Below, in pieces: positions 6,118 to 13,398 of a stretch of DNA of 18,504 bases (its first letter is position 1; every line of letters starts with the position of its first letter). Source of the DNA: CAZYWA01 sp964650975 [NCBI: uncultured bacterium] (GTDB lineage Bacteria > JADJOY01). Position numbers and translations under genes: made by a program. Below the pieces are notes generated by a model, which searched no databases, had not been told where the DNA came from, and worked only from the letters and a program-made list of their open reading frames with translations. The DNA lies in NCBI GenBank assembly GCA_964650975.1, contig CAZYWA010000106.1, positions 1 to 18,504 of the forward strand, read 5' to 3'.

Positions 6118-6921
6118 TCATTCCAGGACCAGCGGCTGCCACGCTGGTTTGCGCTTCTCGCGGAAGGCGAGGGCGCCCTCGTGTCCGTCGGGGTGACCGC
6201 GATGCGACGCGATCGCGCGCTGGCCGATCTCGAGCGCGTCGCGCATGCCCACGTCGAGACTCTCCCACAGCGCTTGCTTGGTGGTGGCGATCGCGGCCGG
6301 CGAGCCTTCGGCGATCAGCGCCGCGAGCTCGAGCGCGCGGTCGACGAGCCGTTCCTTCGGCACGACCTCGCCCACCAGGCCCAGCTCGAACGCGCGGGCG
6401 GCGCTCACGCGCTCGCGCGAGCCGAGGAGCGCCATGCGCAACACCGGCTCGAGCGCCATGCGCCGCGCCAGCCCGATGGGCTCGAGGCCCGCGACCAGGC
6501 CGACGCCCACGTGCGGGTCGAAGAAGGTCGCGTGCTCGGCCGCGATCACCAGGTCGCTGTCCGCCACGAAGTGGAGCCCCCCCGCGCAGCACAGGCCGTT
6601 GACCGCGGTGATCACCGGCTTCCAGCAGCGATTCTGGAGCGCGGTGAGCTTGACCGAGGAGAGCCTGCCCTTCTCGCCCTCGACGCCGAAGTCGGCGCTG
6701 CCGGACGCGACGTCGGCCACGTCGAAGCCGGTCGAGAGTGCTTTCTCGCCGCTCCCCGTGACCACCGCGACCGCGACCTCGGGGTCGCGCTTGATCTCGT
6801 CCCACGCGCGCGCGAGCTCGCGGCTCATGACCCCGTTGATCGCGTTGAGCCGCTCCGGACGATGGAGCGTGAGCAGCGCCGCGGCGCCGTCCTTCTCGAG
6901 GCGAAGGGTGTCGAAGCTCAT
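6118..6921 (-). CDS. Enoyl-CoA hydratase/isomerase (crotonase) family protein, second paralogue
   Basis: Crotonase-fold protein of 267 aa, clearly paralogous to the downstream gene: both begin MSF-TL and end with a REKRKPAW or VEKRKPAW motif. The oxyanion-hole segments are ALSTGFDV (61-68) and NGLCCAGG (108-115). At the hydratase Glu144 position it has His137 within FDPHVGVG, and at Glu164 it has Arg162 in LRMALLG. The FDPHV signature is, from memory, common in environmental crotonases annotated only as enoyl-CoA hydratase related. It is 18 bp from the SDR gene and 13 bp from the next crotonase, so all are likely one transcript. Two similar but differently substituted copies suggest two successive or alternative steps, or a hetero-oligomer. 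Confidence 0.92.
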   Translation of the reverse strand: MSFDTLRLEKDGAAALLTLHRPERLNAINGVMSRELARAWDEIKRDPEVAVAVVTGSGEKALSTGFDVADVASGSADFGVEGEKGRLSSVKLTALQNRCWKPVITAVNGLCCAGGLHFVADSDLVIAAEHATFFDPHVGVGLVAGLEPIGLARRMALEPVLRMALLGSRERVSAARAFELGLVGEVVPKERLVDRALELAALIAEGSPAAIATTKQALWESLDVGMRDALEIGQRAIASHRGHPDGHEGALAFREKRKPAWQPLVLE

Positions 6922-6939
6922 CCGCTCAGCCGCTGCCGC

Positions 6940-7689
6940 TCACGGCCGCATCGTCTGGCCGCCGTCGACGGACAGGATCTGGCCGGTGATCCACTTCGCC
7001 TCGTCGGAGAGGAGAAAGAGGCAAGCGCCGACGATGTCTTCCGGCGTGCCCAGGCGCTGGATGGGCATGGTCATGAGCATGAACTGCACGTATTCCTCGG
7101 GCACCTGTTTCTTGGTGGCCTCAGTGTCGACGGGGCCGGGCGCGATCACGTTCACGCGGATGCCCTTCCGCGCCAGCTCGCGGGCCATGCTGTGGGTCAT
7201 GGCGTGTAGGCCGAGCTTGGCGATGCCGTAGTAGCCGCCGCCCATGTACGCGGCACCCGAGGACTGGTTCACGATGGCGCCGCCGCCGCGCTCGGCCATG
7301 AGCTTGTAGACGGCGCGGGTGCAGAGCAAGGCGCCGTCGAGGTTCACCGACATGAACTTGTGCCAGTAGTCCATCGGCACCTTCATGAGCGGTTTCTGCT
7401 CCATGTCGCCGTAGATCGCGGCGTTGTTGACCAGGTAGTCGACGCCGCCGAAGGCCTCCTTCGCGGCCGCGGCCATCGCGATGGTCGACTCCTCCGAGGA
7501 CACGTCGGTGGCGACGAAGAGTGCCTTTCCGCCGGCGTCCGCGATCTCTTTCGCGACCCGCTCGCCGTTCTCGCGGCCCAGCTCGGCGATCACCACCGCG
7601 GCGCCCTCGCGCGCCAGAGCCTTCGCATAGGCCTCGCCGATACCGCGGCCCGATCCGGTCACGACCGCCACCTTGTTCGCGAACCTCAT
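6940..7689 (-). CDS. Short-chain dehydrogenase/reductase (SDR, FabG-like)
   Basis: Classical SDR of 249 aa. It has the cofactor motif TGSGRGIG (11-18), the NNAA motif (88-91), catalytic Ser143 or Ser144, and the active-site pair Tyr154 and Lys158 (YGIAK). The late PGPVDTE and the C-terminal SVDGGQTMRP are typical of FabG-like enzymes. It should interconvert a hydroxy and a keto group using NAD(P)H; in this operon a 3-hydroxyacyl-CoA or ring alcohol dehydrogenase is the natural guess. A purine-rich GGGAGA lies about 7 bp before the ATG. It follows the aldehyde dehydrogenase gene by 30 bp and precedes the crotonases by 18 bp. The family call is secure; substrate and cofactor preference are not visible. 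Confidence 0.95.
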   Translation of the reverse strand: MRFANKVAVVTGSGRGIGEAYAKALAREGAAVVIAELGRENGERVAKEIADAGGKALFVATDVSSEESTIAMAAAAKEAFGGVDYLVNNAAIYGDMEQKPLMKVPMDYWHKFMSVNLDGALLCTRAVYKLMAERGGGAIVNQSSGAAYMGGGYYGIAKLGLHAMTHSMARELARKGIRVNVIAPGPVDTEATKKQVPEEYVQFMLMTMPIQRLGTPEDIVGACLFLLSDEAKWITGQILSVDGGQTMRP

Positions 7690-7719
7690 CCAGATCTCCC
7701 GTTGGTCTTCATCCAGTCG

Positions 7720-9198
7720 TCAGCTCTGCATCACGTTCCAGGCGATCGTCTGCAGCTCGGTGAACTCGTGCATTCCGAAGACGCCGCCTTCGCGGCCGAT
7801 GCCGGACTGCTTGAAGCCGCCGAAGGGCGCGTGCAGCAGGTTGGTGGCGTTGTTGATGCCGACGCCGCCGGTGCGAATGCGCCGCGCGACGGACTTCGCG
7901 CGCTCGACGTCGTTGGTGACGATGCCGCCGTAAAGGCCCATTTCCGAGGCATTGGCGATGCGCACGGCCTCGTCGTCGTCCTGATAGGGAAGGATCGAGA
8001 CCACCGGTCCGAAGATCTCTTCGCGGGCGATGGTCATGTGGTTCCGCACGTTGGCGAACACGGTGGGCTCGACGAAGTAGCCGCGCTCGAAGCCCGGCGG
8101 ACGGCCTCCGCCCGTGGCGAGGATCGCGCCCTGCTCGCGGCCCGCGGCGATCATCGCCTCGATCGCCTGGCGCCGCTCGTCGCGGATCACCGGACCGAGG
8201 TTCACGGTGGGATCGGCCGGATCGCCGAGCTTCACCTTCCTCTCGATGAACGCCACGGTCGCCGCGACCAGCGAGTCGTGCATCTTCTTGGGCACCAGGA
8301 CGCGGGTCATGAGGGCACAACCTTGACCGGCGTGGAAGAAGGCCGGCGACGCGGCGCTCGGCGCCGCGGTCTCGACGTTCGCGTCGTCGAGGATCACCAG
8401 CGCCGACTTGCCTCCCAGCTCGAGGTGCACGCGCTTCAAGGTGTCGGCGGCGGCGCGCATGATCTTCTTCCCGGTCGCGACCGAGCCGGTGAAGCTCACC
8501 TTGTCGACTTGCGGGCTCTCGACCAGATCGGCGCCCAGCTCGGGAGCCTGGCCGGTCACCACGTTGAAGACGCCCGGCGGCAGATCGCACTCGGCGATCA
8601 CCTCGGCGAGCAGCAAGTCGACCAGCGGCCCCCATGGCGACGGTTTCACCACCATCGTGCAGCCCGCCGCGATGGCCGGCGCGATCTTGTTGATGGTGGT
8701 GAAGAGCGGGAAGTTCCAGGTGGGGATGAGCGCGCACACGCCGGCCGGTTGCCGGACCACGGCTGCGTGGGTCTCCATCATGCCGCGCTTGGTCGGCACC
8801 ATGAGGGTCGGGACTTCTTCTTCCCACGGAAAGCTCGCGACCAGTTCGGCGTGGTTGTAGAGCGCGTAGATCGGGGTCTCGAGCTGCAGCACGTGGGTCA
8901 TCGCACAGGCGGCGTGAGCGGAGACGAGCAGCTCGCGGAACTCCTCCTTCCGGGCCTGAATGCCGTCCGCGATCTTGGTCAGGATCGCCGCGCGCTCGGC
9001 GGGCTTGGTGCGGGGCCACGGACCGTGATCGAACGCTCGCCGTGCGGCGGCGATGGCGCGCCCGACGTCGCCGCGAGTCGCCTCCGGCGCGTGAGCGACG
9101 GTCTCCTCGGTGGCGGGATTGGGGATCGGATAGGTCGGCCGCTCGGCGGCTGCGATCCACGCGCCGTCGACGAACATGCGGAAGGGCTGAGCACGCAT
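7720..9198 (-). CDS. NAD(P)-dependent aldehyde dehydrogenase
   Basis: ALDH superfamily enzyme of 492 aa that oxidises an aldehyde to an acid. Key residues are in place: Asn162 in PTWNFP, Lys185 in MVVKPSP, FTGSVATG (236-243) for the cofactor, Glu260 in LELGGKSA, nucleophile Cys294 in GQGCALM, and EEIFGPV further on. The ATG at 9198 has a GGGG purine run about 10 bp upstream. It is the first gene of the tight ALDH-SDR-crotonase-crotonase run, with a good promoter candidate 49-76 bp upstream. It probably removes an aldehyde released during substrate breakdown, possibly a retro-aldol product. The substrate cannot be read from the sequence. Confidence 0.95.
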   Translation of the reverse strand: MRAQPFRMFVDGAWIAAAERPTYPIPNPATEETVAHAPEATRGDVGRAIAAARRAFDHGPWPRTKPAERAAILTKIADGIQARKEEFRELLVSAHAACAMTHVLQLETPIYALYNHAELVASFPWEEEVPTLMVPTKRGMMETHAAVVRQPAGVCALIPTWNFPLFTTINKIAPAIAAGCTMVVKPSPWGPLVDLLLAEVIAECDLPPGVFNVVTGQAPELGADLVESPQVDKVSFTGSVATGKKIMRAAADTLKRVHLELGGKSALVILDDANVETAAPSAASPAFFHAGQGCALMTRVLVPKKMHDSLVAATVAFIERKVKLGDPADPTVNLGPVIRDERRQAIEAMIAAGREQGAILATGGGRPPGFERGYFVEPTVFANVRNHMTIAREEIFGPVVSILPYQDDDEAVRIANASEMGLYGGIVTNDVERAKSVARRIRTGGVGINNATNLLHAPFGGFKQSGIGREGGVFGMHEFTELQTIAWNVMQS

Positions 9199-9246
9199 CG
9201 ACGGGACCCCGTTCAGCTGTGGGTCTCGACCGGACCCGAGCGGCCA

Positions 9247-9274
9247 ATCATAGCGGCGTCACGCACTAACTCAA
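9247..9274 (-). promoter_or_regulatory. Candidate sigma70-type promoter for the ALDH-SDR-crotonase-thiolase operon
   Basis: On the minus strand TTGAGT (9274-9269) and TATGAT (9252-9247) are separated by 16 bp. The implied start is near 9240, giving a leader of about 40 nt before the ATG at 9198. It lies in the 119 bp gap after the glycosyltransferase gene, a locally AT-richer spot, which suggests the catabolic genes have their own promoter. Confidence 0.5.
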
Positions 9275-9317
9275 TCCGACTCGACCCGATCGCGCGCTCG
9301 CGGCGACGCAGCAAAGA

Positions 9318-10907
9318 TCAGCGGACGTGAAGGATCGAGATGGTCGGGTTGCTGTGGCAGAGCGAGCGCCAGCGCGGACGGAACTCGGCGACCAGGTCGC
9401 TCCGGCGGCGTAGCTCGCGGTAGAACTCGCGCGGCTCCGGCAGATCGTGGTCGTCCTCGTAGCGCTGCGTGCGAAACGAGCTGATCACGTAGGTTCCCGG
9501 GTGGTCCGCGATCCAGCTCACCCGCTCCTCGTAGGGCTCGCCTCCCGCGATCGGCGGGGTGTAGTTGCGCTGGTCGTTCGCGTAGACGGTGCCCAGGGAC
9601 GCTCGATGGCTCGTGATCCAGTCGCGAGCGACATCGCGGGTGTCGGGCCTGAGCGTCGCGCCGAGCATGTGCGCGTCGAGCGTCCACCACGCGCCGAAGA
9701 GCGCGGTGGCGGTCATCGCGCCCCGTCGGACTCGCGTGCGCACCTCGGCGGGCGCGCGTTCCGCTCGGCTCCAGAGCGAGTCGGCCGCGGTCCCGAGCGC
9801 CACGGCGAAGGCCGGTGTCAGCGGCAGAATGGCGCGCGCGTAGTCGGGCGGAGGCTTTCCTCGCGCGTCCTCCATCATCAGGTAGAAGGGAACGATCCAG
9901 CCGAGGAGCAGCCAGTCGCCGGGCCGTCGCCGCACGGCGAGCAGCACCAGCGCCGCGAGCACCGCGAGCGTGCCGGGCAGCGTCAGACCCGGGACGATGC
10001 TGTGCCGGAAATGGAAGAGCCAGAAGTGCTCCCACGGCGACACGGCGATTCCGGCGTGGCCGGTGGCCATGTGGTCGCTTTGCCAGCGCACGTCGTGCAC
10101 GAACCGTCCGAAGTCGAGTGCCGCGTATGGGCTGGTGAGGAAGAACGCCGCGAGCGCCGCGACACCCGCACCGATCAGCCGGCGGTCGAGCGTGCGCGCG
10201 AGCAGCTCGCGCGCGCTGGCGAACCGCTCGCGCAGCAGGTGCGCGACCAGAACGGGGAGTCCGGCCAGAAACGCGTTGTACTTCGTGGAAACCGCGAGGC
10301 CCACCAGAAAGCCAGCGGTCAGGTAGAGCCGCGGCGCCCCGTCGTCGAGCACCGCCGCCGCCGCGGCCAGTGCGCTCGCCACCCAGAAAGTGAGCTGCGT
10401 GTCGGGTACCGCGTAGTGGGAATGCAGGACGGCGAGCGGCAGGGTGGCCATGGCGGCCGTCGCGAAGAGCGCCGCGCGCCGGCCGTAGAGGCGGTGGGCG
10501 AGCAGCCACACGGGCCACAGCGTGGCCGTCCCGGCCACCACCGAGAGCGAGCGGACGACCAGGAAGAAGGGAGTGGGGTCGGTCTTCCAGGCGGTAACGA
10601 GGGAATCGAAGCTCGAAAAGGTGCCGGTGACGCGGCCCACGGCGTAGAGGCCGGCGAGCAGCAGATATCCGAGGTAGAGCGAAAGACTCGGCCACTCGAA
10701 GCGAGTTGGGCGGAGGGTCCGGAAGAGCAACAGGTAGAAGGACGCTTCGAGGAGCGTTTCCTCGTCGGGATGGCCGGGATCGGGAAGGCCGAAACGAAGC
10801 CCGTCGAGACGAAGCAACAGCGCCAGCAGCACGATGCCCGCCAGGATGAGCTTCTCGCGACGGCTCAGGACATCGAGCCGGACGACTCCGACTTCGGGGC
10901 GGGTCAC
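9318..10907 (-). CDS. GT39-like integral membrane glycosyltransferase (PMT/ArnT type)
   Basis: Polytopic membrane protein of 529 aa with the architecture of lipid-linked-sugar glycosyltransferases of GT-C fold. The first helix is at about 18-34. It is followed by a loop with the acidic motif HPDEE (46-50), the usual catalytic/metal-binding position of this superfamily. Many more hydrophobic segments follow to about residue 400 (for example FLVGLAVSTKYNAFLAG). The C-terminal 130 residues are soluble and probably extracytoplasmic. Such enzymes move a sugar from a polyprenyl phosphate donor to protein, lipid A or another acceptor. The start is GTG at 10907 with a weak ribosome site. It is upstream of and co-directional with the catabolic operon but separated by 119 bp, so a functional link is not implied. 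Confidence 0.85.
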   Translation of the reverse strand: MTRPEVGVVRLDVLSRREKLILAGIVLLALLLRLDGLRFGLPDPGHPDEETLLEASFYLLLFRTLRPTRFEWPSLSLYLGYLLLAGLYAVGRVTGTFSSFDSLVTAWKTDPTPFFLVVRSLSVVAGTATLWPVWLLAHRLYGRRAALFATAAMATLPLAVLHSHYAVPDTQLTFWVASALAAAAAVLDDGAPRLYLTAGFLVGLAVSTKYNAFLAGLPVLVAHLLRERFASARELLARTLDRRLIGAGVAALAAFFLTSPYAALDFGRFVHDVRWQSDHMATGHAGIAVSPWEHFWLFHFRHSIVPGLTLPGTLAVLAALVLLAVRRRPGDWLLLGWIVPFYLMMEDARGKPPPDYARAILPLTPAFAVALGTAADSLWSRAERAPAEVRTRVRRGAMTATALFGAWWTLDAHMLGATLRPDTRDVARDWITSHRASLGTVYANDQRNYTPPIAGGEPYEERVSWIADHPGTYVISSFRTQRYEDDHDLPEPREFYRELRRRSDLVAEFRPRWRSLCHSNPTISILHVR

Positions 10908-10965
10908 GGGCTCACGCCATCGTGAGGAGAGGCGGCAGCGGAGCCCATGAGAGCGGTGCCACCGT

Positions 10966-11003
10966 CGCTCCCCGATCCCCGACGGTCAAGGGATCGGGGA
11001 GCG
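10966..11003. repeat. Perfect 14 bp inverted repeat in divergent intergenic region
   Basis: Arms CGCTCCCCGATCCC (10966-10979) and GGGATCGGGGAGCG (10990-11003) enclose a 10 bp loop. It lies between the divergent starts at 10907 and 11116, so a terminator role for those genes does not fit. It could be an operator, a leader hairpin, or a lone palindromic element. It does not match Family A or B. Confidence 0.6.
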
Positions 11004-11034
11004 TCGGCGGCGTGAGCCAGGAACCGAATGCCCT

Positions 11035-11062
11035 CGCGCCTCGTAGTCGTCTGCGAGGCGCG
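11035..11062. promoter_or_regulatory. Inverted repeat just upstream of the arylsulfotransferase gene
   Basis: Perfect 9 bp arms CGCGCCTCG (11035-11043) and CGAGGCGCG (11054-11062) flank a 10 bp spacer. A TAGAAT hexamer follows at 11071-11076, so the repeat would span the -35 region of a promoter there. An operator is possible, but GC-rich palindromes arise readily in this genome. Confidence 0.3.
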
Positions 11063-11115
11063 GTCACTGGTAGAATGGCCGGGCGCGTTGCCCCCGCTCG
11101 CGCCCAGGAGCAGAC

Positions 11116-12897
11116 ATGACCCGAAGCCGATCCGAAGTCGCTCGTGTGGCCGCCCTGCTGGCAGTCGCGTTCTCGGTGCTGGCTGGCTGTCCGTCGATCA
11201 CATCGGTCACGCCGAACCCCGGCTCGCCGGGCGGAACCATCACGGTTAACGGCAGCGGCTTCGGCTCGACCCAGGTCACAGGCTACAACGTGACTTACGC
11301 CGGCGTCCCGCTGGTGGTGCGCACCTGGGCGGACACCCAGATCGTCGCCGATCTGCCGTGCAACAAACCGACCGGCACCTATCCGGTGCAGGTCGCGCAG
11401 GGCACGACGCTCTCGGGGGCGGTCAACCACAACCTGACCAACAACGGCTCGCTGCAGATCTGCGGCGCCCACGTCACGGCGAATGCCAACAACAAGCTCT
11501 CGGCCTACATCGACTTCGACACCACGGTCGCGGCCGCGCCGTCGGTGCAGGTGAGCGGCCCCGACGGCACCTACAATGTGCCCTCGGGCGGCATCCTGAG
11601 CACCAATCCTGGCACCTCGCACCACGTCGGCGTGCTGGGGATGTTCGTGGGCGGAAACTACTCGTTCACGGCGTTCGCGACCGTGGGAGCGAATACCGTG
11701 TCGCGGCCCGGGCTCAGCTACGTGCCGCCGCAGCTCCCGCACGTCTTCCCGCTGGTCATCAACGTCTCGAAGCCCGCGGAGATGCAGCCCGGTCTGTCGC
11801 TCTTCTCGCTCAACAACGGCCTGATGGGCATCACGCCCAACAACGACGGCATCTACGCGCTCGACAACCAGGGCCGGGTCGTCTGGTACTACCGCGACAG
11901 CAAGTACATGCTCGAGGTGCAGCGGCTCGCCTCCAACGGCCACATCCTGGTGATGGAGTACGGCGGGACGATGGTCTACGAGATCGACGTGTGGGGGAAC
12001 GTGCTCCACACCTGGACGGCCGCGTCGCTCGGGCTCGAGTTCGTGCACCACGACATCATCGTGCTGCCGAACGGCAACTACCTGACGTTCTCGAACGAGA
12101 TGCGCGCGATCGGCGGCTATTCGCCGACGATCCTCGGATGCCCCGGCGGGGTGTGCAACGTGGTCGGCGACATCATCGTGGAGTTCACCCCGGCCGGGCA
12201 GGTGGTCGATCAGTTCAAGCTGCTCGACTACCTCGATCCGCACCGCATCCCGCAGATCGATCTCTTCAACACCGCCGAGTTCAACGTCCACTACAACACC
12301 GTCACCAAGGACTGGTCGCACTGCAACGGCCTCCAGTACTCGGCGGCCGACGACAGCGTGATCGTGTCGTGCCGCAGCCAGAACATCGTGTTCAAGTACC
12401 GGCACTCGGATCACCTGATGAAGTGGGTGCTGGGCTCGAACGACCCGTCGAGCACCATCGACGACACCTGGCCGTTCCTGACCCTGGTCGGCCCCGGCAT
12501 GCTGCAGGCCTACTCGCACTCGCCGAAGCTGCTGCCGAACGGCCACCTGATGCTCTACGACAACGGCGATTACCGGCCGGTCCAGTACACGCGCGCGGTC
12601 GAGTTCGCGATCGACGAGCCCAACCTCCAGGTGCAGCAGGTGTGGGACTGGGCGGACCCTGACTACAACCCGCTGCTCTACGCGTACTACTCGGGTGGCG
12701 TCGAGCAGCAGCCGGATTCCGGCACGGTGCTGCAGTGCGACGGTGGGCTCTTGACCTCGGGCAACATCAACTGGGTGCGACTGGCGGAAGTGAACCAGTC
12801 GACGCAGGAGAAGGTGTTCGAGGCCACCATCCAGGTGTCGAACTCGGCCTACATCGCGTATCGCGCCCAGCGAGTGTCGACGCTTTATCCTCCCTGA
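11116..12897 (+). CDS. Lipoprotein with TIG/IPT domain and arylsulfotransferase (ASST) beta-propeller
   Basis: Exported 593-aa protein. The signal peptide ends in a lipobox LAGC with Cys25 as the lipidation site, so it is anchored in a membrane facing the periplasm or surface. Residues about 27-80 form a TIG/IPT immunoglobulin-like domain (ITSVTPNPGSPGGTITVNGSGFG). From about 215 comes the ASST-type propeller, with HHDIIVLPNGNYL (His311/His312), KDWSHCNGLQY (His402), SVIVSCRSQ (Arg420), KWVLGS and QAYSHSPKLLPNG (His468). These match the spread of catalytic His and Arg residues in ASST, which moves sulfate between phenols without PAPS. Several Cys pairs (342/347, 403/419) could form disulfides. 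The ATG at 11116 has CAGGAG 5 bp upstream. Alternatively it may be a non-catalytic family member. Confidence 0.88.
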   Translation: MTRSRSEVARVAALLAVAFSVLAGCPSITSVTPNPGSPGGTITVNGSGFGSTQVTGYNVTYAGVPLVVRTWADTQIVADLPCNKPTGTYPVQVAQGTTLSGAVNHNLTNNGSLQICGAHVTANANNKLSAYIDFDTTVAAAPSVQVSGPDGTYNVPSGGILSTNPGTSHHVGVLGMFVGGNYSFTAFATVGANTVSRPGLSYVPPQLPHVFPLVINVSKPAEMQPGLSLFSLNNGLMGITPNNDGIYALDNQGRVVWYYRDSKYMLEVQRLASNGHILVMEYGGTMVYEIDVWGNVLHTWTAASLGLEFVHHDIIVLPNGNYLTFSNEMRAIGGYSPTILGCPGGVCNVVGDIIVEFTPAGQVVDQFKLLDYLDPHRIPQIDLFNTAEFNVHYNTVTKDWSHCNGLQYSAADDSVIVSCRSQNIVFKYRHSDHLMKWVLGSNDPSSTIDDTWPFLTLVGPGMLQAYSHSPKLLPNGHLMLYDNGDYRPVQYTRAVEFAIDEPNLQVQQVWDWADPDYNPLLYAYYSGGVEQQPDSGTVLQCDGGLLTSGNINWVRLAEVNQSTQEKVFEATIQVSNSAYIAYRAQRVSTLYPP

Positions 12898-12913
12898 CGA
12901 GGGCGCGCGTCAG
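12894..12913. terminator. Small hairpin spanning two convergent stop codons
   Basis: Arms CTGACG (12894-12899) and CGTCAG (12908-12913) surround an 8-nt loop. Each arm contains the TGA stop of one of the converging genes, which end only 12 bp apart. It may be a compact two-way terminator, but the stem is short and there is no T-tract. Confidence 0.3.
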
Positions 12914-13368
12914 CGGCCGGCTTCGAGGCAGCGTTTCATCAGCGTCAGCTCGCGGAGCGTCTGCCTTTCGAGGTTCGGCATCACGAAGAAGCGCTCGACG
13001 AGCGGCTTGAGCGGGCCACCCTTCGAGTCGACCTCGGTCGCGAACCTGAGCTCGGTGCCGCGGGCTCCGTTCACCGTGGTGACGGCGAACGTGCACACTT
13101 CGCGGGCGGCCATCAGCGAGTCGATGGCGAACGCCAGCCTGAGCGGCGAATCCACTTCGGTGACCGTGAGACGTGCGGTGGTCGTCCAACCTGGCGCGAC
13201 ACGCAGCCGAAACGTGTAGGTCGCGCCGCGAGCGAGCGGCTGCCCGTCGATGAGTTCGACATCGCTCACGTCCGGGTTGTAGCGGGGCAGGGTGGTGAGG
13301 TCGAGGCGGAACCGAAACACGTCCTCGATCGGCGCGGCGATGAGCTGGGTGGCTTCGAACCGAGCCAT
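12910..13368 (-). CDS. SRPBCC/START-like ligand-binding protein (polyketide cyclase/dehydrase family)
   Basis: Small (152 aa) protein with the helix-grip fold pattern. The opening strand FEATQLIAAPIEDVFRF is typical of this superfamily. Alternating strands follow (ARGATYTFRLRVAP, ARLTVTEVDSPLRLAFAI, TELRFATEVDS), and a long C-terminal helix (about 125-148) ends LTLMKRCLE. These proteins form a deep hydrophobic cavity that binds lipids, steroids or polyketides, sometimes with catalysis. The ATG at 13368 is preceded by GAGG. It follows hyuB by 30 bp on the same strand, so it is probably the third gene of that operon. A binding role for the hydrophobic HyuAB substrate is plausible and would parallel the SCP2 domain of HyuB. 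Fold assignment is good; function is inferred. Confidence 0.82.
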   Translation of the reverse strand: MARFEATQLIAAPIEDVFRFRLDLTTLPRYNPDVSDVELIDGQPLARGATYTFRLRVAPGWTTTARLTVTEVDSPLRLAFAIDSLMAAREVCTFAVTTVNGARGTELRFATEVDSKGGPLKPLVERFFVMPNLERQTLRELTLMKRCLEAGR

Positions 13369-13398
13369 GTGGCCTCAGCAGCGGTTCGAGCAAGACAC

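Noticed and set aside
4011-7209. Very long plus-strand ORFs opposite the thiolase and crotonase genes
   Set aside because: Compositionally biased (His, Arg, Asp-rich) shadows of well-supported minus-strand genes.
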